64,000 nucleotides of DNA from Fasciolopsis buskii (lineage: Eukaryota; Platyhelminthes; Trematoda; Plagiorchiida; Fasciolidae). The translations under genes and the position numbers were made by a program. The notes below the pieces were generated by a model that had not been told where the DNA came from, did not search any database, and saw nothing but the letters and a program-made list of their open reading frames with translations. The stretch covers positions 66,213 through 130,212 of the forward strand of contig LUCM01008322.1 in assembly GCA_008360955.1 (NCBI GenBank), given 5' to 3'. Below, one piece after another: positions 26,780-38,639 of the stretch. How positions within the stretch are numbered: the stretch's first letter is position 1; every line of letters starts with the position of its first letter.

Positions 26780-28249
26780 AATGAAAAATCAAAGGCAAAA
26801 CGATCGATTGTACAAACATTTGTCCACCTGCTCAATAAGGTGCAAATCAATTCGATACCCCTCACCAATGTTTCCTCCAGCCCCGAACTTCCCGCAATGG
26901 GAAAGAGAGAAGATAAATTTACACGAATCCCGTGTTTGTTTGCTCCCATTTTTCGGCTGGTCGCTAAGGTGGCGAGTGAATTCTGTGACCGCGGAATAAC
27001 AAGGAGACCTGATCAGTAATATAATGAATTTCAAACCAAACAACTGCGGGTGCCGTCGAAACTGGGAACGGATAGGTCGCACCAACCACAACGTCGGAAA
27101 TCGATGTACCAGACAAATGACTCGTACAATTCGCGGTAGTTGGAACACCAAGTCTGGTAGATTGGCTAAATAAAGGTCCGCGTCGAAGCGAGAACACTAG
27201 TACGGACCTCGGCCACGAGATAATTCCGACGCTCGGACAAGGGGAGAAGGATAGAAATCAAAGTGAGCATGACAGAGCGAAAAGTTGCGCACGTTCCATT
27301 CCACGCCAGCCTTGCGTTGTCCGAGGTACGTGCACCATTAGTCAGCTGTCATCTGGGTGACCACGCTCTCCAGGCTCCAGGTCGATTGACTGATTACGTC
27401 TGCAGGCATGTTTGGGCCTGCGCACCTACGCGTGGCTACATGCCTGCGTGTACCGGTAAGCATTGGTGACCTTGTTTGAGTGGACGGTGCTGCCAAGATG
27501 AAAATATCGATCACCTTTTGTGTGCACGATTCACCTGGCCTAGTCATTCGTGAAGTAACAGAATAAATCAGTTCTTTGCTGATTATTATCCTGTCCGATT
27601 TATCCATCCTATTGAAGGAGGGTTTTACAATCGAACGAATAAGTAATTTCTCGCGATGAACTGAACGAGCCAAAACACTATCACACCATGGGAACAACCA
27701 AAACAAATGTACTTCGTGTGCTAGTTTGCAAGCGTTAAATGAATCACGTGAAACAGTCACCGCATAATTAGCACCCACCTCGAATAGAAGTGGCAGTTGG
27801 TATATTCACGCCCCGGGTGTAACGTACATCCATTTTGGTCATGTAACAGATAGACCGCACCCATTAGCGAAACTAGAGACACAGGATGCTTTTAGCACAG
27901 AGCATGGTAGTGTTCAAAATGTGAATTATCACCTGCATCACGTGATGCCAGATAATCTCAACTCCTACCGGTCAATCTGTTCAGCTGTCTGCATTTCTAT
28001 TTTTGCACATGCCCTGTTCTCTTTTGCTCAATTTCAGCCACGACCTGTTATTGGGCCTCTTGCATGATGCGGAGGAACAAGCGAAATTCAAAATGGATTC
28101 CCTGTAATCTTCGACAGGTCACAGGAGTGACAACCATCAGTTGATAGAACGCATGGCGTACTGAGTGTGCGGGTGATTTCTGTGCGTTGGTTCGAATCCG
28201 ACCGAGGTTAATGGCTTTCACATTGGGATCTTCGAGACAGTTAGCAAAT
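26780..28249. other. Anonymous sequence, no supported gene
   Basis: Several frames of 75-146 codons overlap on both strands between 26.75 and 27.78 kb. None shows a domain, signal peptide or splice-consistent ends. An exact 17-base match (ATTCACCTGGCCTAGTC) links 27530 to 38810, with little similarity around it, so it may be the last trace of a shared repeat. Confidence 0.5.
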
Positions 28250-28313
28250 TCTGTCATCTCACCAGCTCATCAGAATCGTAAACCAGCCCACGCACTTGAG
28301 GTCTTCGTCGTAA

Positions 28314-28317
<4 letters not shown>

Positions 28318-28382
<65 letters not shown>
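28318..28382. repeat. (TA)n tract inside family B
   Basis: About 32 TA units between the two family B pieces. A TA tract occupies the same place in the copies at 35.4 and 48.6 kb, so it belongs to the element or marks its preferred target. Confidence 0.95.
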
Positions 28383-28387
<5 letters not shown>

Positions 28388-28422
28388 TGTAAGTAGTATA
28401 TGGGTGAGTGAACAAATTTTTT

Positions 28423-28480
28423 CCCGGGAGCACAAGACCGGTCTCGTGGTTATTGTCGCTCGTCAGGTGTGCGTACCCGG
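28423..28480 (-). ncRNA. Hammerhead ribozyme, family B, one core substitution
   Basis: The minus strand reads outer stem I CCGGG, then TAC, inner stem I GCACAC, CTGACGA (28466-28460), stem II, GAGAC where GAAAC is expected, a two-pair stem III, cleavage triplet GUC, then TTGTGC and outer CCGGG. Five of six inner stem I pairs form. The fourth pair is C-G here but U-G in the 35.3 kb copy, a change that keeps pairing. The A to G change in GAAA probably disables it. Confidence 0.6.
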
Positions 28481-28650
28481 TACTCTCTTGTCCAAACATC
28501 CTTCTACTTGTACACTCCGAATTGGTATGTCTAACCGCAATCGAGTTTGTAGCGTCAGGAGTATGTATGGAAGCTCTTCGTCAAAGAGTCCACAGAAGAA
28601 CTACAACTGTGATTCGTCGATAATTCCTTGTCAGTCGGGTTGAGCCAACC

Positions 28651-31600
28651 TTAGGAACGAGGGCGTAATGCCCCAGAATATATATATTCATGGCATCATC
28701 TGAATCTGGGACCAGTTCCGTTCACCTTACCTGGTCTGTTCGTACCTTAATACTGCCGAGAATTTCGATTCTTGAATCGGCAGATGGCCGTAATGAGCAC
28801 AGTTCAGCCTAATTCGTTTCGGCTGTCTTGGAGCGACCTTTGGATGGCTGGTTGGTCCCAGTGAAATTGTTAAGTACCGCGATCGGTGGCCTGCATAAGC
28901 CGTAGTTCTCTCACCCAAGGATTTAGGCAGCCGAATAGCTGTGCCTAGTACTAATCGTTGTGCAGTCATACAAACACCCAGAGAAATAGTCGAGCTCGAA
29001 TAATCCACTTAATGAACGCTCCTTCATTCGGTCACAGTTCACGCGTGCTGGGCCAGTTTGCAACTAGCAACATCCCAACCCAGGTTGTCACGCTGCCATG
29101 TGATACCCAGAGGCTAGTAAACGAGGGAAAAAGGTAGCAGTTCATAATTACAGCTGAATTAGTATATTTTTCTTATCAAAGAAATGACAAAAGATTGGTA
29201 AATGAAAAATAGCACGGCTTCTTTGGCAGTTGGTTTGCCGAATCTCCCTTTAGTATGTCCAGCATGGTCCAAGTATTAAATGTTCGCGATAACGGGTAAT
29301 TTCACAGTTTCCTTACTAATACTTTTTGAAAAATCCTTTTAGTTCTATGTAAGGACTGTATTTCTGGCAAGCTAAAACAACCCGAAATATAATCACAAAG
29401 TCGCCAACCCTTATTTATTACCTCCATCAATTTTCAATAAAAAGATGCATTTTTTGTCGAAGTAGACAAGATACAAAGGTCCATTCGGCAAAGTACTTCT
29501 CGATCACAAGATCACTAACCCTAGGGCAGAGGAGAAAATGTAAAATATTTAAGACCCACCTCGGGTAAACAGACTGCGTGCATACGTTCGCCGAATTTGG
29601 TGAATCTGAGCTTTAAAAGCGAGGCGCATAATACCGGAATGCTTTTCAAGAACTATTTTTAGCGGTTCGATACCAGTTTACGATTACTCTCCAAAAACGA
29701 CATTTCTTGGCTCACCTCTGACGGGAAAATATTTCCCGTTTCCCCATGTTTTCCTATCGAGTATTTCCCAATGGTCTGCGTCGGTGTTTCATTCAGGAAC
29801 ACGCCCACGCTAATCAAAACATGAAAAGCAGTTAGGTGAACAGAATTAACGGGCAGTGAGACATGTCATCTTTTTGGAGTGTGCAATTCGCACCCCATCG
29901 CCGTGATGCAGAAGCCAAAAACGATTCTCAAAGATAATGAAACATAACCGCCTACAAATCATCGGGACTAAAAGTTTTCAAATTTGGAGGAAAGTCTGCC
30001 CGGAACGTCGAGAAATTTCTGTTACGGCAACTCACAGTGAAATATGCTTCCGCCGCACACAAGTTGAGCCAATCACAGTTTCAGCTGAGGTCTCTCGGAC
30101 TTGGGTCGTCACACCAACCAGATCAGGTAACATGCTGTCCCGTTCCGTCTAAACGATGCCGCCGGGGGGTCATGTAGGCGTTGACTTCTTTGTATTTCAG
30201 AAATGGACATTGTTCGCTAGTAGCTGCGTTCCTACTTTTGTTGTTTACGGTTTAGGCGCCTTTTTTAATCAAACGGCATTTTCCACGGCAAGTGAAGCAG
30301 CCTGAACGAGGCGTCGAACTTATTCTTCCACTCTGATCTTACAGATTTAAAAATGTTCACTAACGCTCCGTCATTTTGTTACAGTTCGACTAATTTTGTT
30401 CCATTTCTTAGTCAGGTAAATTCTGCAGGCCATGGTTCTATTGACAAAAAGCGAAATATCGACCGACATGAACATTCTTCGGTTCAAGGATGAGTTCTAA
30501 TCACTCGAAAAGACGAAACTCATAGCGCGTGCAACACTGCGTAGTGTAAGTGAGCATTACCCACTGGGGGAACTGAATGACACATATCCGTGTGGTCTGT
30601 TGGCTGACGGCCAAAAACGATGGGGCACACGTGCATCAACTCCAAATTTCTTAGACATCTGATGTTGTGTTGTTCACAAATGCTGCGTCCACTAACATCG
30701 CATACGGTATTAAACATAGGATCTAGAAATGAACTTGTTTCTTTGAAAAAACCATCAAACGTGTGATTTGTTTGCACACTATCGTCTTTCTGTCAACCGT
30801 TTTTGTAGTTCACGTGCCACTTTTCCGCGAAATTGTCGAGCATTTTAACTCCGAACAATCTTCCACAGCTATGTGAAACTGAAACGATACGAAGGATATG
30901 AACAGATAATGTGACACGAAAATTGATGCGAAGAAGCGTGAATTCCACTCGGTCTGTAGTGTCGAATTCCTTCTATCTCGATCGGCATTGCGGATATTTT
31001 GTAAAAAAGCAACCATTTTTTATTTTACCTAGGTCACTCTTGCCACCGAGACCGCAGTCCGGGGTGTATTTTCAGCATAAGAGTCACATTCTGGACAGAA
31101 AGACTGTATTTCAATATTGTTGGATCAATCAAAGTCGAATTGGATGCACGAAGACGAAACCGTGAAGCAGTTGTCAGGTAATCAGTTGCCCGGAGTTTTC
31201 GGCAACGATTGGAGGAAAACTGATTTGAGTAGGAGTTAATTGCTTCCGCCTAATCAATGACTTGCACAAGATTTTTTCCTCACTCTACGCTTCTCTGTAC
31301 GGCAGCTTGAAATAAATCATGGCACCTGTGATCAAAATGACGTGCTTGTTCAAAATGTGGATTCCATTCCAATCGTCAGCTTACGCAGGAGAGCGATGGA
31401 TCGCCCGTAGGCAAGTCGCAATCGACTCAGGCGAATGAGATGTGGTCTGCTTACCCCAAATTATGTCCGCGTTCCAAAGGTACAAACAAGCTGAAACCGA
31501 CCCACCTCACCGGTTGCCAATCTCCGAGAGACACCAAGTCAGGGTTAGGCTGCAGAAAGACAAACCGACTGAGCCTCCCAATAGGCCGTGCCAACCAATC

Positions 31601-32357
31601 AGCATGGGGAGTCCGTTTGCTCGGCCAAGCCACGTTAAGTAATGGAGGCTAACTAATGGGACCGGCCTATCAGGTGAGGAGTAGGAAACCCGATGAAATT
31701 CGTGACTGTCATGCAGGCATGGATATGCACAAGTTATGTACACGTTCTCCCCACTTAAGACGCTATTTGTGTTGGCTTTCGCGTTAGGGCTAATAGGAAA
31801 AACGATTGCTTACTAGCGGTGACCCAGTTTCCTACTTGTGTTTTCCAATAAGACTGACACTTCTTTTTAAGGGAAGAACTCAACCACGATTAACTATACG
31901 TTTTTGATGGGATCGAATTCAATTTTGCGGAACTTTCTAGCAAGTAAACTCGCCAAGGTGAGGAAGACAGCAAACAGTCATCGTCAGTATCTCCAATAGT
32001 GTGAGATTATTTCGGTTGACGACACGTGGTACTGATTACGGATAAATGCTCATTATTACGACAGTTCAGGGCATCATGCATACAGGGATTGTGAATTCGG
32101 GCGAAATCCGTTCTAAAACTTGACGGTAAACTCTTTCCCGCTTTCTTATTTTAGGGTTAGCAAGTGTCCATGTTAGCTAAAGGAGCACCGGACACGAGAC
32201 TCTAGGTCAGGATTGATCCGATACGCCATGCCCCTACCTCATCTTCGTTTCCAATAGAGTTTTGCGTTCCTAATGTCAACCGGCTCAGCCATGCATCGGA
32301 TGGTTATGTTGTATATCTGCAAGACTGACAGTTGGTGAACTGACGTTTTGTGGACTG
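28651..32357. other. Anonymous sequence, no supported gene
   Basis: Only short, overlapping frames; no motif recognised. A short TA run lies at 28677-28689. Confidence 0.55.
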
Positions 32358-32381
32358 GTGTGTGTGTGTGTGTGTGTGTGT
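32358..32381. repeat. (GT)n microsatellite
   Basis: About twelve GT units followed by a short TA-rich run. Confidence 0.95.
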
Positions 32382-35128
32382 AAAATATATATTTGTGCGC
32401 GTGCTGATTATTCTGTCATCTTAAACCCTAATTAACTTCAGTCGATCCTACTGACCGGTCAATCGAATTGTAAACGTTCTCGAATTGGCTAGCCGACCGT
32501 AAGTTCCGGACTTATGATATTGAGGTTTATAAGAGTGCATGTTATTTTTATGCTTACGTTGTCAAGATCCGTGTCAAGCACGGTGGACGCTTGACAATTT
32601 CACATTGCGATACGCATAACTCGATAACCGTTCGAACCACGTCAGAGTTTACACGAAAGCCTGAATCCCTAATCAGATAGATAACCTTTCTTGTACACAA
32701 ATGCCACTGATGGCTGATTCGTTTGGATCAGCAGCGTTTCAGTGGAAAAAATAATAACAGCGACAACTTAGACAACTTATTACGCAATGCGATTAGGACA
32801 AGTGTGGGACAGGTCAATTATGTGTTGACTGACGTCAACTATCGTTGATTCGCCTTTGCCTATTCGGAGGGAGGGGCCCGGAAATAGCCTGCATGAACCT
32901 GACCACTGTTATTTGTTTTTTTTCACCGAATCAACTAGTTTTTTCCGAACTGGTTAATATGCGTGACGTTTTTGGCCTACCAGTCCTCGTACGGGTGTAA
33001 GCTCACGGGTGATACACGAGACCGACAAGAATGGAATTTGGCAGCGCGACAAAATCCCTTATTTGTGAATCACACACACAAGTACAGGTTCTGTCAGACT
33101 GTTTGACTTGACCCCGTTGGTTATGTAGTCTAAACGGAACTGAACGGGTGACAACGGTTTCTATTCCGTACACAACGAAGCGCCTACGCAACACGTGCCT
33201 CAGAGCGAATTCCAATAAGGAGACGAATTGGTATGAAATTAAGCGACAGTACTTCCTAGTAGTATTCAATTCCAAGACATAGCACACATTTGGCAAATAG
33301 TCCTATAGGACCAAAACAACAGACGACATATTTCTAACACGTTCAACGCGACGACAAACACACAATGAATGCGTAATAAACGAAACGAGAATACATGACT
33401 AGCGAAAAAAAAATAGTCCGAACAAGACACTGACATGTACTCGTTGTCTAGTCAACCAGGCAAAGTTTTCAGTGTAACAGCCAAAAATTGATGCTCAGGC
33501 AACTACATCTGACTCGGGTGGGCACATCGGTGTTCGCTGGGCGGCTGATGTGCGGGGTAAAATCACAAGGTGGATTGTAACACCGCAAAACGTTTGAGTA
33601 TTCGATATTGGAAACACAAGATCGTTGAACAATTGCAAAAAAATACTATATCAATTGTGGAGAAAGGAAGGTGAGATTCAGTGCCACGAATTTCAACTTT
33701 CCACGTATTCGTCTACAAAATGAGGCAAGCTTATGCGGCCTATTAGATGAAGATTTTATCTGTTGATTGTTGATCGTACTGGATGTCGCGACCAACAAGG
33801 TCACACAATCACGCCCTAAGTTCCGGGTCGCCGAAGAGGTCAAGGTCAAGTCAAGGACATGGATCCTGCAAATAAAGAATGCTATAGTTTGCATCACCTA
33901 TGCAGAGGTCGTGACATTTTGACGAGTGATAAGACGTTTTGTGATTTGTATGCCAAATTCAGCGACCAAGGTCGTCTGGAAACCATCACCAACTTAAAAG
34001 GTCACTGAAATAAATGCAATCCGTTCACTAACGGACAATTTATCCTGGCTTGATCAAAAGGTAACTGCTCATCATCCAGACATATATGTGATAAGGTTCA
34101 AGATAGTTTCTCTATAGTCCTGCTCGCGTTTGCTCGGTATGTCAGCACTCAGTTCGTTCGGAATTGTGCCGCTTCTGTAAAATGTCTGTTGACAGCAAAT
34201 CCGGATAATTTTGATCGACTCTAAGTCGACGCTTATGAATTGCGAAGGGAAATAAGTCACTAGTGGATGTCACGTGACAGTGGCGCTGGGATTGACAAAT
34301 AAGTTGCTTAATTGGACTGAGATCTACGGTCAGTCTTCACCTAGGGTGACTGATTTAACCTAGGTGGATAGTAAACCGTGGATATGAGCAAGCCATAGGT
34401 TTGTTCTCAACAGCAAGATAAAGCCTGTCCATCTAAAATGATTCACACTTGTTTGGTCACAGTGAATATCTTGCTGCCGTCAGTTCAGTCACGCTTATCC
34501 AACAATTACGCAAATGGACCAAACAGGAGTTTAGTATACACGATTTGCCTACGTCGACCTTTTCCGTCATACCGATTGGTAAACGCCAAAATACTCATTG
34601 ATCTTCAAAAGGTTGGACAAATGTACTCAGCACGAACAGATAGACTGTCACTCCAGTAATACCCTACCGCTCCTAGCCATTAGTTCGATTTCCTATAGTC
34701 TGCCTTAACCAACCAAGTGCTGGTATTTACAAATCACTACAAACATTGGATATGTTCCAATTACAAACAAGTTAATTTAGTCAATCTGACAATCAGTCAG
34801 CTTACTCCGGAATGTCAGTGAACCTTAGAAAGATCGTATACTTTGTCAAATCTCAGCCAGTTCTGAGACGTCTACTGCATGCGAAAATGCAATAAATTCG
34901 GAAGCACTCGAGTCACCTCAACCAACCCTTTCTTCCAAAATGACTGACCTACTGAATGCCGGTGTTGATTTCGTGGATCCATAGGCGCTGCTATTCAAGC
35001 CAGCAAAAATCCCAGGTGATATCTCTCCACTGCATTCACATGCGACCTGCACACAACGTACGGACTAGTAAGCCAACCATGTAAGGACTAGTCTATGCAA
35101 TCCAGCAACATTAGCTGGTTAAGATGCA
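32382..35128. other. Anonymous sequence, no supported gene
   Basis: Frames stay below 100 codons and carry no recognisable motif. No repeat shared with the rest of the window was found. Confidence 0.55.
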
Positions 35129-35263
35129 GATATATATATGATTCTTCTGTGGACTCTTCGACGAAGAGCTTCAATGCACACTCCTGTTGCTACAGATTCG
35201 ATTCTGGTGAGAAATATCAATCAATTCGGAGTGTACAAGTATGTGGATGTTTGGACAAGAGAG

Positions 35264-35324
35264 CATCGGATACGCATACCTGACGAGCGACAATAACCGC
35301 GAAACCGGTCGTGTGCTCCCGGGC
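35264..35324 (+). ncRNA. Type I hammerhead ribozyme, family B, core intact
   Basis: Plus strand: GCATAC (35274-35279) is followed by CTGACGA (35280-35286), a natural variant at the free seventh core position. Stem II is GCG, loop ACAATAAC, CGC. Then GAAAC (35301-35305), a minimal stem III within ACCGGU, the canonical triplet GUC ending at 35310, and GTGTGC (35311-35316), which pairs with GCATAC at all six positions (one U-G). Past an internal loop, CGG pairs with CCG. All invariant core bases are present. Predicted cleavage is after 35310. Activity is inference. Confidence 0.65.
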
Positions 35325-35358
35325 AAATTTTGTTTACGCATCCAGATACTACTTCCTG

Positions 35359-35360
<2 letters not shown>

Positions 35361-35407
<47 letters not shown>
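35361..35407. repeat. (TA)n tract at the 3' end of family B
   Basis: About 23 TA units directly after the family B body. Confidence 0.95.
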
Positions 35408-35409
<2 letters not shown>

Positions 35410-35456
35410 GCGAATTATCAAGGCCATTGCACGAGGGGAAAACAATACGAAAAATT

Positions 35457-35822
35457 NNNNNNNNNNNNNNNNNNNNNNNNNNNNNNNNNNNNNNNNNNNN
35501 NNNNNNNNNNNNNNNNNNNNNNNNNNNNNNNNNNNNNNNNNNNNNNNNNNNNNNNNNNNNNNNNNNNNNNNNNNNNNNNNNNNNNNNNNNNNNNNNNNNN
35601 NNNNNNNNNNNNNNNNNNNNNNNNNNNNNNNNNNNNNNNNNNNNNNNNNNNNNNNNNNNNNNNNNNNNNNNNNNNNNNNNNNNNNNNNNNNNNNNNNNNN
35701 NNNNNNNNNNNNNNNNNNNNNNNNNNNNNNNNNNNNNNNNNNNNNNNNNNNNNNNNNNNNNNNNNNNNNNNNNNNNNNNNNNNNNNNNNNNNNNNNNNNN
35801 NNNNNNNNNNNNNNNNNNNNNN
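35457..35822. other. Assembly gap (366 N)
   Basis: A run of N with no sequence. It is flanked by a TA-linked family B copy and by a TAG/CAG array, so the gap is probably repeat-induced. Reading frames that cross it are artefacts. Confidence 1.
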
Positions 35823-35942
35823 TAGTAGTAGTAGTAGTATTAGTAGTAGTAGTAGTATTAGTAGTAGTAGTAGTAGTAGTAGTAGCAGTAGTAGTAGCAG
35901 TAGCAGTAGCAGTAGCAGTAGCAGTAGCAGTAGCAGTAGTAT
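35823..35942. repeat. (TAG)n/(CAG)n microsatellite at gap edge
   Basis: About 40 triplets, mostly TAG with two TAT interruptions early and alternating TAG/CAG towards the right. The left end is lost in the gap, so the true length is unknown. Confidence 0.95.
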
Positions 35943-38552
35943 CAATAGTGACATAATTATCTGCCCTACCCCGTCATAAATGACACGCTGAAAATCAGGT
36001 GAGTTTCTTGCAACTCTTCATGGACTTAGGATTTACAACTAGAGTAAGATTTATAAAGTCTCTTCAGTCTATGCTTGTGTGCATAAATGCTTCACCGGGC
36101 AAATTGTTGTCAACACAAATTGCTCGCTGGAATCAATATTTTATGGAAGATACTACATTTTAAAAGTGCCAGGACACCAACGAATGGACAAACCTTTAAC
36201 GGAGGCTGACAATCGATTCTACGGTAATTTTCACCCGTCAGATGTGTACGCCCGGTGCTCATCTGTCGAGTTAGGCTCATCAATCCTTACGTGATGTCTC
36301 TTCTGATCCTGTAACTTTGTTTTTTGAGGGAGCATGAATGAACCTTATAGCGAACTCCATCAACCGCAAACGAATGATTAAGAATGGGATTCGGAGACAG
36401 AAAAACGCCGTCTTACGTAATGGACAACAGTTTTCACGATCTAACTGCGAAACGCCGGCTTGTAATGAGCCTTGGGCTGCGATTAATCAGGGAAACACAT
36501 TGGTTACCAACAAAACTACAAAAAGTTGCCTAGTGTGCATGATTCCCAGTCTGGCCTTTTGGGTTAAAGTTCAGTTCAGTAAAATTGTGCTAGACAAATA
36601 TAGTACTGAGATTGGGGTCGATAACTAAAGAAGGAACGATTGTACAATGTGCACTTGTCGAATCGACATTCAATAATTCTCCCATGAAATTCAGTATAGA
36701 CACAATATGTTCCTGAATTCAGAAAAAGTAAAAAGCGGTAAATTTAAATTCAAAATGATCAACTTTAATATGATCAGCCTCGTCAGCAAGACTGAAATGG
36801 AGATCTCGGGGTCACAGACTTTAACTAAATTCTGAAGAAAGCTCGTCCAAGATCAAACAGATCTCGAAACTGGCACAAACATGCAGAAAAACGAGGAAAA
36901 TCAAGTAGAGACGAAGGACAGAAACGCAGAAACTGAAGTCTCAAGAGGAACTTGGTGTGCATCAGATTTTTATACCCCAAACAAGCGATTTTTAACTCCT
37001 TACTTCTTATCAGTAGTTTTAAAACAGTGCTAAGTAGAGCTAAATTTGAACCAACAAAAAAGAAATCTTGTTTATTGCTATTCTAGAAAGGCGGGCAAAC
37101 CTTCGAGTACGGAGATCAACTGATGGGAGTGGACTAAATCGTTTGACAAAAAACTTGCAATCAAAATGCAAACCTACCTATCTGCTCGCCTGCATCCCTA
37201 TCTACCTACCTACCTACCTACCTTGATAGCTACCTAGGTAGCTAGCCCACTAACCAGATTACTAGCTAACCAGTCAGGTAAATAAATGATCAATTAACTA
37301 ATTAACTAAACTGTTATATAAGTAAGATACTAACTGACACAGATCACAGTCTACATAGATTAACTTCGATGATGATCGAGGTTAAAATCTGATGTTAGCA
37401 TCATCACCTTGGCTGATAGAAACCAAAGCATATGATTTTAACTCCAACCGAACATCGTTCTAAGTATCCGATCCGTAACAATGACCGACTATCGATCGCT
37501 TCAATGGGCTTTGTCTTCTGCTTCTCTGTGTCTGAGGAGGAGGAGGGGAGACAAATTTCACAAGTTTCATACGATCTCATCGTCTGACGATTTGGATCCA
37601 CTTGGACTAGGCGAACAGCCTCTAAGTTGATGACTGCTTTGGTCACGTTGTTCCGGGAAAGCAGCCACAACGGTGCGTTGATTTGTTTTATCCTGGCACA
37701 CGTGTTCTGGGATGTCTTGGTAGTGCCCGAAAGGTGCTCTGCTCAAGAAACCCGCGGGACTGCGAGTCTACCAATCTGTGAGAACTTCAATTAGCATGCG
37801 TAGGGAAATTATTTGCAAACCAGAAATGTGACCAACGGGCCCATGTCATGGTGTTTTAACCCAATGATCATGTGTTCCAATTCTCCCACTGGTGTACAGC
37901 TGGCCCAACCGACACCCTTCAACTGAGTGCCGGTCCCCTTTTTTCCTAAAATGACCCATGTTGTCATTCCAACGACGAGGAAAATAAAACGAGAAGAAAA
38001 TGGATACAATGAAACCTAATCACCGAAAGAAGCATAGTCTACGGGATTCTCCCACAGAATCGTGTTAAAACTACTTCTGCTGATCGAATCGAGGACGAAG
38101 TCAGAGTTATCAAAAAACGCTCTCCGGTTGATTCGACATCGACAATTGGGGATTTTTGGGAACCACGTGAAAAACAATAATCGATTGGACTGCAAAAACA
38201 GAACGCCCCGATGCAGCTTCTCAGGTTACACATAACAATTTGTGTTCCGATTCGCAACACCATGGAAAGTGTCTTCGTAATTATAATCTCACTCTCCCTC
38301 TTACTAGAGTCTCATTTGATTCCCTAGGTACGTGAATTGATGGCAACTCCAGTTAAGAAGTATACGGTGATTGGTCAGAATACACTACTGACCGGAATCT
38401 CGTGTCCTCTTTCTGAAGGTTTGTCTTGCATGATCAACAAAAGCTTCCGGTGAATCACTGTGCAAATCTTACATCAATTCTTGCTCCTAATGGCTCAAAT
38501 GGGATTCCAGTGGGAAAATGATAATAGAACACCCAAGCCTGGGAATGGTTGA
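35943..38552. other. Anonymous sequence with (TACC)n tract
   Basis: No supported gene. A TACC repeat of five units lies at 37203-37222 with further CTAC/CTAG motifs up to 37260. Frames at 36079-36294 and 36338-36628 are unrecognised. Confidence 0.55.
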
Positions 38553-38635
38553 GCAACAGAGTGCCGGGCACGCATACCTGATGGGCGGGAATAACCATAA
38601 GACCCGCGCTGGGTATCCAGAAAGAAATTTGTGAA
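38553..38635 (+). mobile_element. Relic of ribozyme repeat family B
   Basis: Plus strand: GTGCCGGGCACGCATACC, CTGATG, GGCGGGAATAACC and a GACCCG block follow in the order of the family B hammerhead (outer stem I, inner stem I, core, stem II, stem III). Core bases are lost at both boxes (CTGATGG; AAGAC for GAAAC), so no cleavage is expected. The TA tract is absent. Confidence 0.6.
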
Positions 38636-38639
38636 AAAT

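Larger units (their letters stand above)
28250..28650 (-). mobile_element. Family B TA-linked ribozyme repeat, head-to-tail pieces
   Basis: On the minus strand a nearly complete body runs from 28650 to 28383 and includes the shared blocks TTCTTCTGTGGACTC, CAATTCGGAGTGTACAAGT and GATGTTTGGACAAGAG, then a hammerhead, then a 3' segment into a TA tract (28382-28318). Beyond the TA tract, 28317-28250 again resembles the beginning of the body (GACGAAGACCTCAAGTGC versus GACGAAGAGCTTCAATGC at 35.16 kb). So body, TA tract and a second body start lie head to tail, as expected for an element spread from multimeric RNA. No protein is encoded. Confidence 0.7.
35129..35407 (+). mobile_element. Family B TA-linked ribozyme repeat, best-bounded copy
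   Basis: A short TA run (about 35129-35139) is followed by a body of about 220 bp (35140-35360) and a long TA tract (35361-35407). The body aligns throughout with the minus-strand unit at 28.4-28.6 kb: TTCTTCTGTGGACTC at the start, CAATTCGGAGTGTACAAG in the middle, TTTGGACAAGAGAG before the hammerhead and CATCCAGATACTACTTCC at the end. TA on both sides suggests either insertion into TA repeats or a unit that includes them. It codes for nothing. An assembly gap starts 49 bases downstream. Confidence 0.75.

Noticed and set aside
35241..35979. Long open frames of about 180-220 codons across 35.2-36.0 kb
   Set aside because: They cross the N gap and a triplet microsatellite; the frames exist only because N does not encode stops.
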